Of a stretch of 64,000 bases of DNA, positions 53,347 through 62,387 are shown one piece after another. Source of the DNA: Pectobacterium aquaticum (lineage in GTDB: Bacteria > Pseudomonadota > Gammaproteobacteria > Enterobacterales > Enterobacteriaceae); assembly GCF_003382565.3 (NCBI RefSeq), contig NZ_CP086253.1, forward strand, positions 434,001 to 498,000, read 5' to 3'. Numbering within the stretch: the stretch's first letter is position 1; each line of letters opens with the position of its first letter. The position numbers and the translations under genes were made by a program. The notes beneath the pieces were generated by a model. That model was given only the letters and a program-made list of their open reading frames with translations. It was not told the origin of the DNA and did no database searches.

Positions 53347-53469
53347 ATGAGTGCTTCTTTCATAAACGCTAAATTTCTCATCCCCAATATTCAGTTGTTT
53401 GTCGTCTCTGGTTCTCGGTTTTTGCAAAGTAATGGCGAAAACCGTTAACCAAAGGCAAGGATTTGAGGC

Positions 53470-54345
53470 ATGACAACTGAGTCCTCCGTTACAGACACCA
53501 TACTTCCCCCCCTATCTGAAGCTCAAGGAGATGATCCGTTTGCTGAAGAGGTCAACGCACATTACGCCAAGACTTCCTCTGCAGGCGTCGCCGCGCGGCG
53601 CATGGGACTCTTCAATAAAGAAGAATCTGCGGATAAGGAAAATTCGCGGCACTCCTGGCTCTTTAAAAGCCTGCTTGCCGTTTTATTTTTTGTTCCGCTA
53701 GGTCTTTCTGTCGTGCTTTTCCTGATCGTTCAACAGCAGAGTGTCCAGTTGGACTCGCTGGATGCCGCATTTCGGCGTGGCCAGCTTCAGCAATTGCCGG
53801 CAGAGATACAAGATTTGAAAAGTAAAATTGGCTCTCTGAGGAGCGAATTTGTATCTGTGCAGGAGCTCGACGCATTGCGTCAGTCTCAGAATGATCGGGC
53901 TAGCACCCTGGATACGAAACTGAATCAATACATAAAAAGTGTAGAAGGGCAATCAGCCATTCCTGAACGGCTAGCACACCTTGAACAGCGTATTAATGAT
54001 CTGCAGGGAACAGCAGATGCACAGGATAAGCGTATTTCCTCTTTAGCCTCTGACTGGCAAAACAGGTTTGAAAAGTTAGCGCCGCAGAAGCAGAAGGCTC
54101 CCCCTGCAAAAAAGCCTCAACGGGTAATTAAACCCGTTCCCGCCCCTTTTGCATTAACCAGTATTGAGCATCGGGGAGGGCAGCAATATGCCGTCATCAT
54201 CCCTCATTCAGCAAGCAATCGCTGGTCAGATATACAAATGCTAACGCCTGGCGAATCGGTTAATGGCTGGACGTTAGCCAGCATTGACGGAAATCAGGCG
54301 CGTTTTTTGGTTAATGGGAAGTCTCAAATTCTCACATTGCAGTAA
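53470..54345 (+). CDS. Conjugal transfer membrane protein with coiled coil
   Basis: 291 residues. A cytoplasmic N-terminal 65 residues, one membrane helix (FKSLLAVLFFVPLGLSVVLF), a long periplasmic coiled coil (about 95-205), a Pro/Lys linker and a small C-terminal beta domain. The layout suggests an inner-membrane transfer component. It opens the T4SS operon. No exact family can be named. Confidence 0.6.
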   Translation: MTTESSVTDTILPPLSEAQGDDPFAEEVNAHYAKTSSAGVAARRMGLFNKEESADKENSRHSWLFKSLLAVLFFVPLGLSVVLFLIVQQQSVQLDSLDAAFRRGQLQQLPAEIQDLKSKIGSLRSEFVSVQELDALRQSQNDRASTLDTKLNQYIKSVEGQSAIPERLAHLEQRINDLQGTADAQDKRISSLASDWQNRFEKLAPQKQKAPPAKKPQRVIKPVPAPFALTSIEHRGGQQYAVIIPHSASNRWSDIQMLTPGESVNGWTLASIDGNQARFLVNGKSQILTLQ

Positions 54346-54354
54346 GGAACCGTT

Positions 54355-55068
54355 ATGAAAGTGAAAGCAATGGCGCTGATGCTTGCTTTGGCAGGAATGG
54401 CACACGCATCCGTCAATACCAGCATTCATGTTACACCTGAGTCGAATTCACAAACTCGAGTTGTTGATCAGGGATTATCTCACCTTTAGTCGACACAGTG
54501 GGGGCTGACCGATGAAGAATGGGCTCGATATCAGGACATGATCCGGGGGAAAACTGGCATCCAGTCCCCGGGATTGGATCCGTTAACTACTCTGGGTATT
54601 GAAGCTCGCAGTGATGCAGAACGGCGGCAGTTAGCAGAGAAGTGGGTTAAGGAAGAATTTCAGCGAACTGAAAAGATTCTGAAATTTCAGCGTGAGGTGG
54701 ATGCTGCTTGGGGGCGCATTTATCCGAATGCATTGCCAGTCAACATGGGTAATGCGGGCGGCGTCGCACACGATAACGGTGGTCGATTGGCGTTATTTGT
54801 GAAATCCAAGGATTGCGGCAACTGTAATTCACGCCTCGCGGCTGTTCTAGCGGATGATCGCCCGGTTGATATCTATCTGGTCGATAGCGGTGGGGATGAT
54901 AACAAACTGCGTGAATGGGCCAGAGAGCGCAATATCCCAGTAGAACGCGTGCGTAATCGTCAAATCACATTGAACCATGATGGTGGTCGTTGGATTCGCT
55001 TTGGTAATGGACTAATGCCAGTGTTGTTGCAGCAGGGAGAAAGTGGATGGCGTGTCGCTGCCTTCTGA
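54355..55068 (+). pseudogene. TIGR03759-family ICE protein interrupted by an in-frame TAG
   Basis: The frame opens at ATG 54355 (GTAAGGAAC ribosome site) with a signal peptide (VKAMALMLALAGMAHAS), meets TAG at 54487-54489 (codon 45) and continues open to the stop at 55068. The part after the stop matches the TIGR03759 family (QWGLTDEEWARYQDMIRG, SPGLDPLTTLGIEARSDAERR). TAG could come from CAG by one C-to-T change. Re-start at ATG 54538 would give a protein without signal peptide, which should not reach the periplasm. Confidence 0.8.
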
Positions 55069-55655
55069 TTTTGCTGGTTATATTCAGCATTTTTTCTTCC
55101 AGTGTTAACGCATCACGACAACCGGTGCCTGATGGGTATCAGCGTGTTGCGTATTTACATCAGGTTCCGCCTGAACTGTTCTATGCACAATCATTACAGG
55201 AGTCTAGCCGCAAGCTGCCTCATGGCGTTCGCCCCTGGCCCTGGAGTCTGAATGTTCAGGGGAGAAGCTATCAATATGACAGCCGGCTGGAAGCTTGGCA
55301 GGCACTACAACGTTTTCTGAAGACGGTTCCACATAAAAACATTGATGTTGGATTAGGGCAGGTTAACTGGGGTTGGAACGGTCGTCGTTTTGCAAACTCC
55401 TGGGAGGCGTTTGAACCCTACACCAATCTGAATGTTTCAGCACAAATTCTACGTGAATGCTACGAGAGAAAACCGGGCAGTTGGTTACGTGCTGTTGGTT
55501 GCTACCACCATCCAGCCGGCGGTGCTCCGGCTGCCAGATACATTTCTGCGGTGCAGCGTAAATTGGCCATGATTGAACCTTCGACAGCTTCCCATCTTCC
55601 TGAGATTACTCCTACCACTCAACTTGTCTGGATCGAACCCCGGAGTGTCAAATAA
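55047..55655 (+). CDS. T4SS lytic transglycosylase (SLT-like)
   Basis: 202 residues with a signal peptide and a lysozyme-like domain: the catalytic Glu in YAQSLQESSRKL, then IDVGLGQVNWGWN and a repeat-like YHHPAGGAPAARYI. It opens the cell wall for the transfer apparatus. It overlaps the preceding gene by 22 bases. Confidence 0.8.
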   Translation: MACRCLLILLVIFSIFSSSVNASRQPVPDGYQRVAYLHQVPPELFYAQSLQESSRKLPHGVRPWPWSLNVQGRSYQYDSRLEAWQALQRFLKTVPHKNIDVGLGQVNWGWNGRRFANSWEAFEPYTNLNVSAQILRECYERKPGSWLRAVGCYHHPAGGAPAARYISAVQRKLAMIEPSTASHLPEITPTTQLVWIEPRSVK

Positions 55656-56177
55656 ATGAAAATTATTTCCGCATCTGCGCTGTGTTTTCTGGCGAGCCCG
55701 TTCTTTGTTCATGCAGAACTGAATGTTGTCGCCGATTTGGGAGGGAAAGATACCGCATCGTTTTTTGATGGTATTAACCGCCAGGACAACAACGAAGCCA
55801 ATAATACTGAAAGCCGCACCTGGAAAGGTCAGCCAGGAGAGGGAGCTATGCTGCCGGTGCTGACACCAGAACTGACTGTTGGTATTGAAGCGTCAAGAAC
55901 GCTGAATTTGCCTGGAATTGGTGCGTTATTTCTTGTCGGAGACGATCCGGCATCGCGTTCTTGGTTGCAGATCAATGCTGCAAAACTGAGCCAAATGAAG
56001 GCAGTCGGTTTAATCGTCAATGTAACGGATATGGCTGCGGTTCAGTCCCTGCGATCGCTGGTTCCTGATGTGCAGATGGCTCCTGCGTCAGGTGGTGAGT
56101 TAGCTCGCCGATTACAATTGCGACATTATCCCGCGCTGATCACGGAGACCTCTGTATCTTCAGAGGTACAACAATGA
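55656..56177 (+). CDS. TIGR03765 (PFL_4695) family ICE protein
   Basis: 173 residues with a signal peptide (cut near FVHA). The core (VLTPELTVGIEASRTLNLPGIGALFLVGDD, SWLQINAAKLSQMKAVGLIVNV) matches the PFL_4695 family of PFGI-1-class ICEs. Function unknown, periplasmic. Starts directly after the previous stop. Confidence 0.8.
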   Translation: MKIISASALCFLASPFFVHAELNVVADLGGKDTASFFDGINRQDNNEANNTESRTWKGQPGEGAMLPVLTPELTVGIEASRTLNLPGIGALFLVGDDPASRSWLQINAAKLSQMKAVGLIVNVTDMAAVQSLRSLVPDVQMAPASGGELARRLQLRHYPALITETSVSSEVQQ

Positions 56178-56779
56178 TCCCACTGCGTCCATATCTGGCT
56201 GAGATCGCAGAGCCTGTTTTGGGTATTGTACCTATTCTTTTTTTTATTATTACTGTTGCCGCTATAAGTATGTTATTCCGCTTGCGTGGCAAAGCCAGTG
56301 TGCGTCGCCATCGTCGTTATCGTAAAACTGCCGAGCGCTTGTTAAAAAGACTTCCCACTTTAGCTGGTGATGCGCAACGTGTTTCTTATCTCCGCCGTGT
56401 TAATCCGTATGTGTTTGAAGAATTGCTTTTGCTGGCAATGGAGCGTCAGGGATTGACGGTCATTCGCAACGCATCATATAGCGGCGACGGTGGATTGGAT
56501 GGGCAAGTCTTTGTTAAAGGGCAGCGTTGGTTAATCCAGGCAAAACGCTATAGCCGAGCGATAGATCCCGCGCACGTCGCTGAGTTTTCGGCATTACTGA
56601 TACAGCATCGGTGTGGCGGTTTATTTATTCATACCGGACGAACTGGTGCTAAAAGCAAGCAACATGCGATCTCCAGCCACGATAATACGTTTCCCCTCCA
56701 TATCATCAGCGGTCAACAATTACTGGCGTTGTTGGCTGGCAATCCAATTTGGATAAACTTCACCGTTAGGAAGAGCTAA
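56174..56779 (+). CDS. Membrane-anchored Mrr-like nuclease in the T4SS operon
   Basis: 201 residues. An N-terminal membrane helix is followed by a PD-(D/E)XK fold of the Mrr_cat type: the acidic GDGGLDGQ, then WLIQAKRY with the Q-x-K motif. It is located just before traD with ATGA/TAATG overlaps on both sides. Similar proteins occur at this place in related ICEs; it may nick or process DNA at the transfer channel (inference). Confidence 0.7.
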   Translation: MIPLRPYLAEIAEPVLGIVPILFFIITVAAISMLFRLRGKASVRRHRRYRKTAERLLKRLPTLAGDAQRVSYLRRVNPYVFEELLLLAMERQGLTVIRNASYSGDGGLDGQVFVKGQRWLIQAKRYSRAIDPAHVAEFSALLIQHRCGGLFIHTGRTGAKSKQHAISSHDNTFPLHIISGQQLLALLAGNPIWINFTVRKS

Positions 56780-58854
56780 TGAGCGATCGTTATGTTATTG
56801 AAGCGTTGCTACGACCCGCCGTTGAACTGAATACAGCCGCGGTATCTGCCACTGCTGCATTTGTCTGTGTGCAAGCGCCGTGGGCGATTGCGCTGGCCCC
56901 GTCAGTGAGTTACGTGACGGCCGGTGGGTTTGCTGTTCTGGCCATGGTACGTACTCGGCAGGGGATGAAAGTGCTGCGTTACCGTCGTAATTTACGACGA
57001 CTACCGCGCTATGTGATGAGTAGTAAGCAAATTCCAGTCAGCAAACGGCGGCTGTTTATCGGTAAGGGATTCATGTGGACGCAGAAACACACCCAACGGC
57101 TGCGTGACACGCTACGTCCGGAAGTCGAGCGCTATATTCAGCCATCAACGTTATATCAGGCCGCCCGCAAACTGGAGAATGTGTCAGAACACAGTTTCCC
57201 TTGGCTTACCAGGTTGTTAAGCGTCGATTCTCCGCTGAACCCAGTACGACCTTTGCCACCTGTCGGCGGGAAGCCGGTTTTGCATGGTATTGAACCGGAT
57301 GAAGTGGATGTCACCATGCCGCTGGCTGATCGCCCCGGGCATACCATTGTTTTGGGTACGACTCGTGTTGGAAAAACACGGTTGGCCGAACTGTTTATTA
57401 CCCAGGATATCCGCCGTGGTGATGTGACGATCGTTTTTGATCCAAAAGGCGATCCTGATTTATTACGTCGTGTATGGGCTGAAGCACATCGAGCTGGGCG
57501 AGGTGATTCGCTTTATATTTTCCATCTGGGCTGGCCTGAGATATCGGCACGCTACAATGCGGTCGGAAGATTTGGGCGCGTTTCTGAAGTGGCATCACGT
57601 ATCTCAGGGCAATTGGCGGGGGAGGGTAACAGTGCGGCGTTTAAGGAGTTCGCGTGGCGTTTCGTAAACATTGTAGCTAGGGCTCTGGTTGCACTGGGTG
57701 AGCGGCCTGATTACACGTTGATTATGCGTTACGTCAACAACATTGCGGACCTGTATCTGCGCTATGCTGAGAAAATCATTGAAGAGGAACTGCCTGAGCT
57801 ACAGCAGCAGATACATAATAATCTGAGTGTGCTCACTGATGGAGATGTCCCCCGAAATATGCAGGGCCAGCCTAATAGCGTTGGTATTTGGGCAATAGAA
57901 GTTGCATTAAGCTCTGAAGCTGGCAAGGCGCTCTATGATCCGATTCTCGATGGTCTGCGTAGCGCGGTTCGCTATGATCGAACCTATTTCGACAAAATTG
58001 TTGCCTCCCTTCTGCCACTACTGGAAAAACTGACGACGGGTAAAACGGCGTCTCTTCTGTCGCCGGACTATCTGGATATGCATGACTCACGCCCCATTTT
58101 TGATTGGGAACAAATTGTTCGCAAACGGGGCGTTGTGTATATCGGTCTGGACGCCCTTACAGATAGTGAAGTTGGTACTGCTGTGGGGAACAGCATGTTT
58201 GCCGACCTTGTCAGCGTTGCTGGTCATATTTATAAACATGGAATTAATGCCGGCCTCCCGCAACAGAGAGAGGAAAAGGCTGTTATTAACCTGCACTGCG
58301 ATGAATTCAATGAGCTCATGGGCGATGAATTCATTCCGTTGATAAACAAGGGCGGTGGCGCCGGCGTTCAAGTAACCGCCTATACGCAAACGTCATCGGA
58401 TATCGAAGCGCGTATCGGCAATGCTGCGAAAACGGCGCAGGTTATTGGGAATTTCAATACACTGATCATGCTACGTGTCCGGGACAACAAAACCGCAGAA
58501 TTACTCACGACGCAGCTGCCGCAGGTTGAGATCTACAGTAAAACGTTGGTTTCCGGTCACTCGGATACGGCTAATGTTGAGACTGGACAGGATTTTACTT
58601 CGAGCACACAGGACCGTGTCGGCACGATAAAAACTCCACTGATTGAACCGTCTGATGTCGTCAGCCTGCCTAAAGGCCAGGCGTTCGCCCTGCTTGAAGG
58701 TGGCCAGTTGTGGAAAATCAGGATGCCACTGCCAGCGAATGATTTGAATGATGCAATGATGCCAGCCAATTTGCAGGCTGTCGCCACAGAGATGCGCCGT
58801 AACTACCGATCCAGTGAGGGATGGTGGAACGGTAGTTCAGTTGGGGGGGAGTAA
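56779..58854 (+). CDS. traD: Conjugative coupling protein TraD (TIGR03743-like)
   Basis: 691 residues of the VirD4/TraG/TraD family. N-terminal hydrophobic segments are followed by Walker A GTTRVGKTRL (near residue 195), Walker B-like VINLHCDEFNELM and the motif QVTAYTQTSSDIEAR. It is a hexameric inner-membrane ATPase that links the relaxosome to the T4SS. The ATG overlaps the nuclease gene's TAA. Confidence 0.92.
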   Translation: MSDRYVIEALLRPAVELNTAAVSATAAFVCVQAPWAIALAPSVSYVTAGGFAVLAMVRTRQGMKVLRYRRNLRRLPRYVMSSKQIPVSKRRLFIGKGFMWTQKHTQRLRDTLRPEVERYIQPSTLYQAARKLENVSEHSFPWLTRLLSVDSPLNPVRPLPPVGGKPVLHGIEPDEVDVTMPLADRPGHTIVLGTTRVGKTRLAELFITQDIRRGDVTIVFDPKGDPDLLRRVWAEAHRAGRGDSLYIFHLGWPEISARYNAVGRFGRVSEVASRISGQLAGEGNSAAFKEFAWRFVNIVARALVALGERPDYTLIMRYVNNIADLYLRYAEKIIEEELPELQQQIHNNLSVLTDGDVPRNMQGQPNSVGIWAIEVALSSEAGKALYDPILDGLRSAVRYDRTYFDKIVASLLPLLEKLTTGKTASLLSPDYLDMHDSRPIFDWEQIVRKRGVVYIGLDALTDSEVGTAVGNSMFADLVSVAGHIYKHGINAGLPQQREEKAVINLHCDEFNELMGDEFIPLINKGGGAGVQVTAYTQTSSDIEARIGNAAKTAQVIGNFNTLIMLRVRDNKTAELLTTQLPQVEIYSKTLVSGHSDTANVETGQDFTSSTQDRVGTIKTPLIEPSDVVSLPKGQAFALLEGGQLWKIRMPLPANDLNDAMMPANLQAVATEMRRNYRSSEGWWNGSSVGGE

Positions 58855-58855
58855 T

Positions 58856-59611
58856 ATGGCTGAACCTGTGCGTAATCCCTCCCCACAAAAGCCAGAGCGG
58901 CAACATGGTTTACTTTATAACGTATTGTGGGGCTGGCCATGGAAGTTGATTGGTATCATTCTGGGTTCATTATTGTTGAGCTTGCTGATTGAGTACGTGG
59001 GTATTGCATTCTTCTGGACAACGGAAGGGGCGGCACACAGTCAGCAGGTAATGAACACTGAGCTGGGCTATTTATCGTCAGAATTCAAACGTAGTCTGTT
59101 GTTTTCCGAGCCATCTGTCACCGTAATCCACTGGATCAACACTGGCTATCACTGGGCGTTTATCAACAGTGGCTTTATGGATTGGGTTAGTAACCAATAT
59201 CAGATGCAGGCAAACAGTCATAGTGAGCTCAGTCGTAGCTTAAACGCCTGGAGTGGTTGGCTGGCACAATCATTGCGGGAATATTTGCTGGCTACTGTCT
59301 ATGTCACGGTGGTTACCCTGGTTAGGGTCACCATCCTGGTTCTCTCGATACCCTTGTTTGCTATGGTGGTAATTGTGGCCATTGTTGAAGGGCTCGGGCG
59401 TCGTGACTTGCGGCGCTTTGGTGCAGGCTATGAATCCAGCTTTCTCTATCACCATGCCAAACGTCTGGTGAAACCCGCGTTTTATGTGCCCGCTATGCTG
59501 TATTTGTCCTGGCCGATGGCTGTTTACCCTAATTTATTACTGTTACCTGCAGCATTGCTATTTGGTACTGCAATTACAGTAACGACGGCCACATTTAAAA
59601 AATATCTTTAA
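58856..59611 (+). CDS. TIGR03747-family ICE membrane protein
   Basis: 251 residues with four or so membrane helices (first at about 27-50, others at about 155-185 and 215-245) and the tract FYVPAMLYLSWPMAVYPNL typical of the family. A strong GGGGGGAG precedes ATG 58856, two bases after traD. Function unknown; part of the conserved T4SS block. Confidence 0.8.
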   Translation: MAEPVRNPSPQKPERQHGLLYNVLWGWPWKLIGIILGSLLLSLLIEYVGIAFFWTTEGAAHSQQVMNTELGYLSSEFKRSLLFSEPSVTVIHWINTGYHWAFINSGFMDWVSNQYQMQANSHSELSRSLNAWSGWLAQSLREYLLATVYVTVVTLVRVTILVLSIPLFAMVVIVAIVEGLGRRDLRRFGAGYESSFLYHHAKRLVKPAFYVPAMLYLSWPMAVYPNLLLLPAALLFGTAITVTTATFKKYL

Positions 59612-59633
59612 TTTTAGAAGAGGATAAACGGTA

Positions 59634-59765
59634 ATGAGTGATGGATCCTGTCAGGCGGCTGTCGCTGCTATTCAGTTTGCGCTGGAGCTGGATGCGGATG
59701 AATGCAAGATGTTCCTGCGATACTGGAATGAAGGTGATTTCAGAAAATGCATAGCTCTTAATTGA
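59634..59765 (+). CDS. Truncated small ICE protein
   Basis: 43 residues (AAIQFALELDADECKMFLRYWNEGDF then a short odd end). It recalls a conserved small protein of about 60-65 residues at this place in related ICEs, with the last third lost where foreign DNA begins. AGAGGA precedes the ATG. Probably a remnant marking the insertion point. Confidence 0.5.
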   Translation: MSDGSCQAAVAAIQFALELDADECKMFLRYWNEGDFRKCIALN

Positions 59766-59769
59766 GCTG

Positions 59770-59808
59770 GACAAAAGCGTACAAAACTTGCTTTTGTGCG
59801 CTTTTGTC
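59770..59808. terminator. Large bidirectional hairpin between convergent genes
   Basis: Arms 59770-59786 and 59792-59808 pair over 17 positions (one G-T wobble) around CTTGC, with TTTT and AAAA runs in the arms. Lying between a plus-strand gene and the minus-strand GNAT gene, it likely ends both transcripts, which would separate traD from the downstream T4SS genes. Confidence 0.65.
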
Positions 59809-59832
59809 AGCAGACAAGACGCTTGCGGCGCG

Positions 59833-60291
59833 TCAGTCCAATTGTTCAATTAAGTGACAATAAACCTTTTCTCCGAAACGATACCCTTCTGCACTAATGT
59901 ATTCTGAATTATTAAATATATCGTTTATATCCGTTCTTTCTCTTAAGAAAAGAACAAGTTCCGGTATCACAAATTTTTCAGCCATAAGTGTAGATAACTT
60001 TTTGTTTCGATAGAGATCTCTGACATAAACATAATCTATTTGAAAATTTAATATTATTTCTGTGGGAGTCGATGAACTTATCCAATATAAAAAGGAGCAA
60101 TAGGCGATAGGTTTGTTTTTTTCATTAGTTACAACAATTAAACTTACAGTCCATTCATCCGGTTCTGTGCAAAATCGTAAGGCTAATGCATATCGTTCAT
60201 CACATGCATCACCAATATCCTCAAAGTCGTCTGGGGTTGGTGTGAAGGAGTTATGAGTGTTACCTTTCATATCTATGCAGTATAAAGACAT
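59833..60291 (-). CDS. GNAT-like acetyltransferase, inserted cargo
   Basis: 152 residues resembling GNAT folds: strands around WTVSLIVVTNEKNKPIAYCSF and IDYVYVRDLYRNKKLSTLMAEKF (the acetyl-CoA loop region). More AT-rich than the neighbouring T4SS genes and on the opposite strand, so it looks acquired. AGGGAAAA lies upstream of the ATG at 60291. Confidence 0.6.
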   Translation of the reverse strand: MSLYCIDMKGNTHNSFTPTPDDFEDIGDACDERYALALRFCTEPDEWTVSLIVVTNEKNKPIAYCSFLYWISSSTPTEIILNFQIDYVYVRDLYRNKKLSTLMAEKFVIPELVLFLRERTDINDIFNNSEYISAEGYRFGEKVYCHLIEQLD

Positions 60292-60424
60292 ATTTTCCCT
60301 CTATCTCCCCTATTCAGTTGTGCAATCTCAGTTAAATTTTCAATTCAGTATAAATGGTTTATCGCTGACTAATCTTCCTTGACTCCTCATCCTATGTGCA
60401 CCGTCAACTCACTGTGAGGTGTGC

Positions 60425-60745
60425 ATGTTTTCTCCCTCAGTCCGGCTTGCTTGTCTGCTAGGTGCTTCATTGCTGTTTACTCATGCGGCGAATGCATCAG
60501 AGAAAGACGAGCTAGCCAGCACGCAACGCCTACTCGATCAGGTTCAGGCGTCGTTGGAACGAGCTCGCGTTGTCGCTGCGCAATCTGACCCCGCCGATCG
60601 TGCCCGATACCACTTCGACTATCAACGCATTACTGCGGATTTGAATGCCATCAGAGCGGGTATCGATACCTACTTGGCACCATCCCGGGCACAACCTCGG
60701 GAAGCCAGTTCTATTGCGGGGAACTACCGTCGGGAGAGTCCCTGA
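60425..60745 (+). CDS. RAQPRD-family ICE protein (TIGR01690-like)
   Basis: 106 residues with a signal peptide (cut near ANAS) and a helical periplasmic part. The family's signature tract appears as SRAQPRE near the C terminus. GAGG supports ATG 60425; a GTG two codons upstream is possible. It begins the second T4SS block, with a promoter probably in 60292-60424. Confidence 0.82.
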   Translation: MFSPSVRLACLLGASLLFTHAANASEKDELASTQRLLDQVQASLERARVVAAQSDPADRARYHFDYQRITADLNAIRAGIDTYLAPSRAQPREASSIAGNYRRESP

Positions 60746-60746
60746 T

Positions 60747-60986
60747 ATGTCTATGACTGCCGCACAGTCTTCAGCCTTTAAATCAGCATCTGGTTTCGAT
60801 CCCCAAATACTCAACCTCATCTGTATCGGCTTTCTGCTTGCCGCGCTGTTTCTGTGGGCTGCCTGGGCATTAAACGATGTCTGGAATGGGTGGGCTAACG
60901 AGAAAGTCCGAGATGCCGCGCTGGGACGGTTTGTGTTCAGAACAATGCTTTTGTTGGTCATGAGCATTTGGATTTTTGCTAGTTAA
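60747..60986 (+). CDS. TIGR03758-family ICE protein (DUF3262-like)
   Basis: 79 residues with two membrane helices (LNLICIGFLLAALFLWAAWAL and MLLLVMSIWIFAS). One base after the previous stop. A conserved small subunit, function unknown. Confidence 0.8.
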   Translation: MSMTAAQSSAFKSASGFDPQILNLICIGFLLAALFLWAAWALNDVWNGWANEKVRDAALGRFVFRTMLLLVMSIWIFAS

Positions 60987-61011
60987 TCATTTTCTACACA
61001 GAGGAATTTTC

Positions 61012-61362
61012 ATGTTTAAGCGCCGCTATCTACATCGTCTCATTTCTTTTCTGTTCTGTATGGCGATTTTATGCAATCCCATTTTTGCTGCTTTGCCTCC
61101 TGTTGAAGCTCCTCAATCCAGCGGAGGGTCAGGACTAATGGGGCAAATAAAAGGCTATCTACAGGATGGCATTGTTCTGGCTGGATTACTGGTTGCAGCC
61201 ATCATGTTTATTAATGTCGCGATTGCTGCAGGCCATACCTTCGTTGAAGTTCGTAATGGACGAGCAGAATGGCCAAAATTTGGCGCGATTGTTGTCGTAG
61301 GCGCAATCTTACTCGTCCTCACTATCTGGTTACTGGGCAAATCTGCCAACATCATTTTGTGA
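61012..61362 (+). CDS. TIGR03745-family ICE membrane protein (DUF2976-like)
   Basis: 116 residues with a signal peptide and two membrane helices, resembling VirB2-like pilin candidates in size and layout (GLMGQIKGYLQDGIVLAGLLVAAIMF). AGAGGAA precedes ATG 61012. Confidence 0.82.
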   Translation: MFKRRYLHRLISFLFCMAILCNPIFAALPPVEAPQSSGGSGLMGQIKGYLQDGIVLAGLLVAAIMFINVAIAAGHTFVEVRNGRAEWPKFGAIVVVGAILLVLTIWLLGKSANIIL

Positions 61363-61371
61363 GGTGCGGGT

Positions 61372-61734
61372 ATGCGAACCATTCCTTTTTTGCCTGATCG
61401 CCTGAATGCCGAACCCGTGGTGTTTCGTGGGTTTACCACTCCAGAGTTAGGGCTTGCTGCATTATTTGGGGCTTTTGTCGGCGTCTTGTGGTCCTTATTC
61501 CTTATCCCTCTAGCCGGGTGGGTCATTATTCCGACAGGGATATTACTGACCCCTCTGTTGGTAATTGGCCTCGGGGGTAACTGGATGGCGCGGATTAAAC
61601 GCGGTAAGCCTGAGAATTACATCTGGCAGAAGTTGGGGGAAAAGAAACGACGTATTGGTGTAGGGGATGAGACGTTGATTATTCACTCTCGCTGCTGGTC
61701 ATTACGCCGGCATCAAGTGAAGGGAAGATCATGA
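61372..61734 (+). CDS. TIGR03750-family ICE membrane protein (DUF3487-like)
   Basis: 120 residues; FLPDRLNAEPVVFRGFTTPELGLAALFG start and two membrane helices resemble VirB3-like proteins of this T4SS class. Its stop overlaps the next start. Confidence 0.83.
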   Translation: MRTIPFLPDRLNAEPVVFRGFTTPELGLAALFGAFVGVLWSLFLIPLAGWVIIPTGILLTPLLVIGLGGNWMARIKRGKPENYIWQKLGEKKRRIGVGDETLIIHSRCWSLRRHQVKGRS

Positions 61735-62387
61735 GCATCTACCGTAACGCGGTAAGAAATCGCGACCAACATATCCAGACATTACGCATTGCCTGTGGCG
61801 TTCTGGTAGTTCTGTTACTGGTCACGATACTTGGCTGGATGCGGGCACCTAGCAATTTGACGGTTCACAATCCTCCAGATCTCAGGGCTGGTAGTACCAA
61901 ACCTTGGTGGGAAGTGCCGGCGCCGACAGTCTATAGCTTTGCGTTTTACATTTTTCAGCAGTTGAATGCCTGGCCGAAAAATGGCGAACAGGACTATCCC
62001 GGCAAGATATTCAGCCTATCACAATACCTGACTCCATCTTGTCTGGATTTTCTGAATGCAGACGCGAAAAAGCGCTCCCTTGGTAACGAGCTCCTGGATC
62101 GTGTTCGCGTGGTTTACGAGATCCCCGGACGTGGATATAGCGCGGAGAGCGTGGATATTATCAGCAGGGACAACTGGGTTGTCCGTCTGGATTTGGTTAC
62201 CGATGAGTATTATCACACCGAGCCCGTCAAACGCGTATTGGTACGTTACCCGCTAAAAGTTGTCCGTTGGGATGGGGATGCAGAGCGTAACCCGTTTGGT
62301 CTGGCACTGGATTGTTATGACGGTATGCCGCAGCGTCTGGAAATTTCGCATCAGCCTCAGTCTGAGAAAAAGGGGGTTATACGATGA
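61731..62387 (+). CDS. TIGR03746 (PFL_4703) family ICE protein
   Basis: 218 residues with one N-terminal membrane helix and a periplasmic VirB8-like domain (PAPTVYSFAFYIFQQLNAWPKNGEQDY). Overlaps both neighbours by four bases. Likely inner-membrane scaffold of the T4SS. Confidence 0.84.
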   Translation: MSIYRNAVRNRDQHIQTLRIACGVLVVLLLVTILGWMRAPSNLTVHNPPDLRAGSTKPWWEVPAPTVYSFAFYIFQQLNAWPKNGEQDYPGKIFSLSQYLTPSCLDFLNADAKKRSLGNELLDRVRVVYEIPGRGYSAESVDIISRDNWVVRLDLVTDEYYHTEPVKRVLVRYPLKVVRWDGDAERNPFGLALDCYDGMPQRLEISHQPQSEKKGVIR

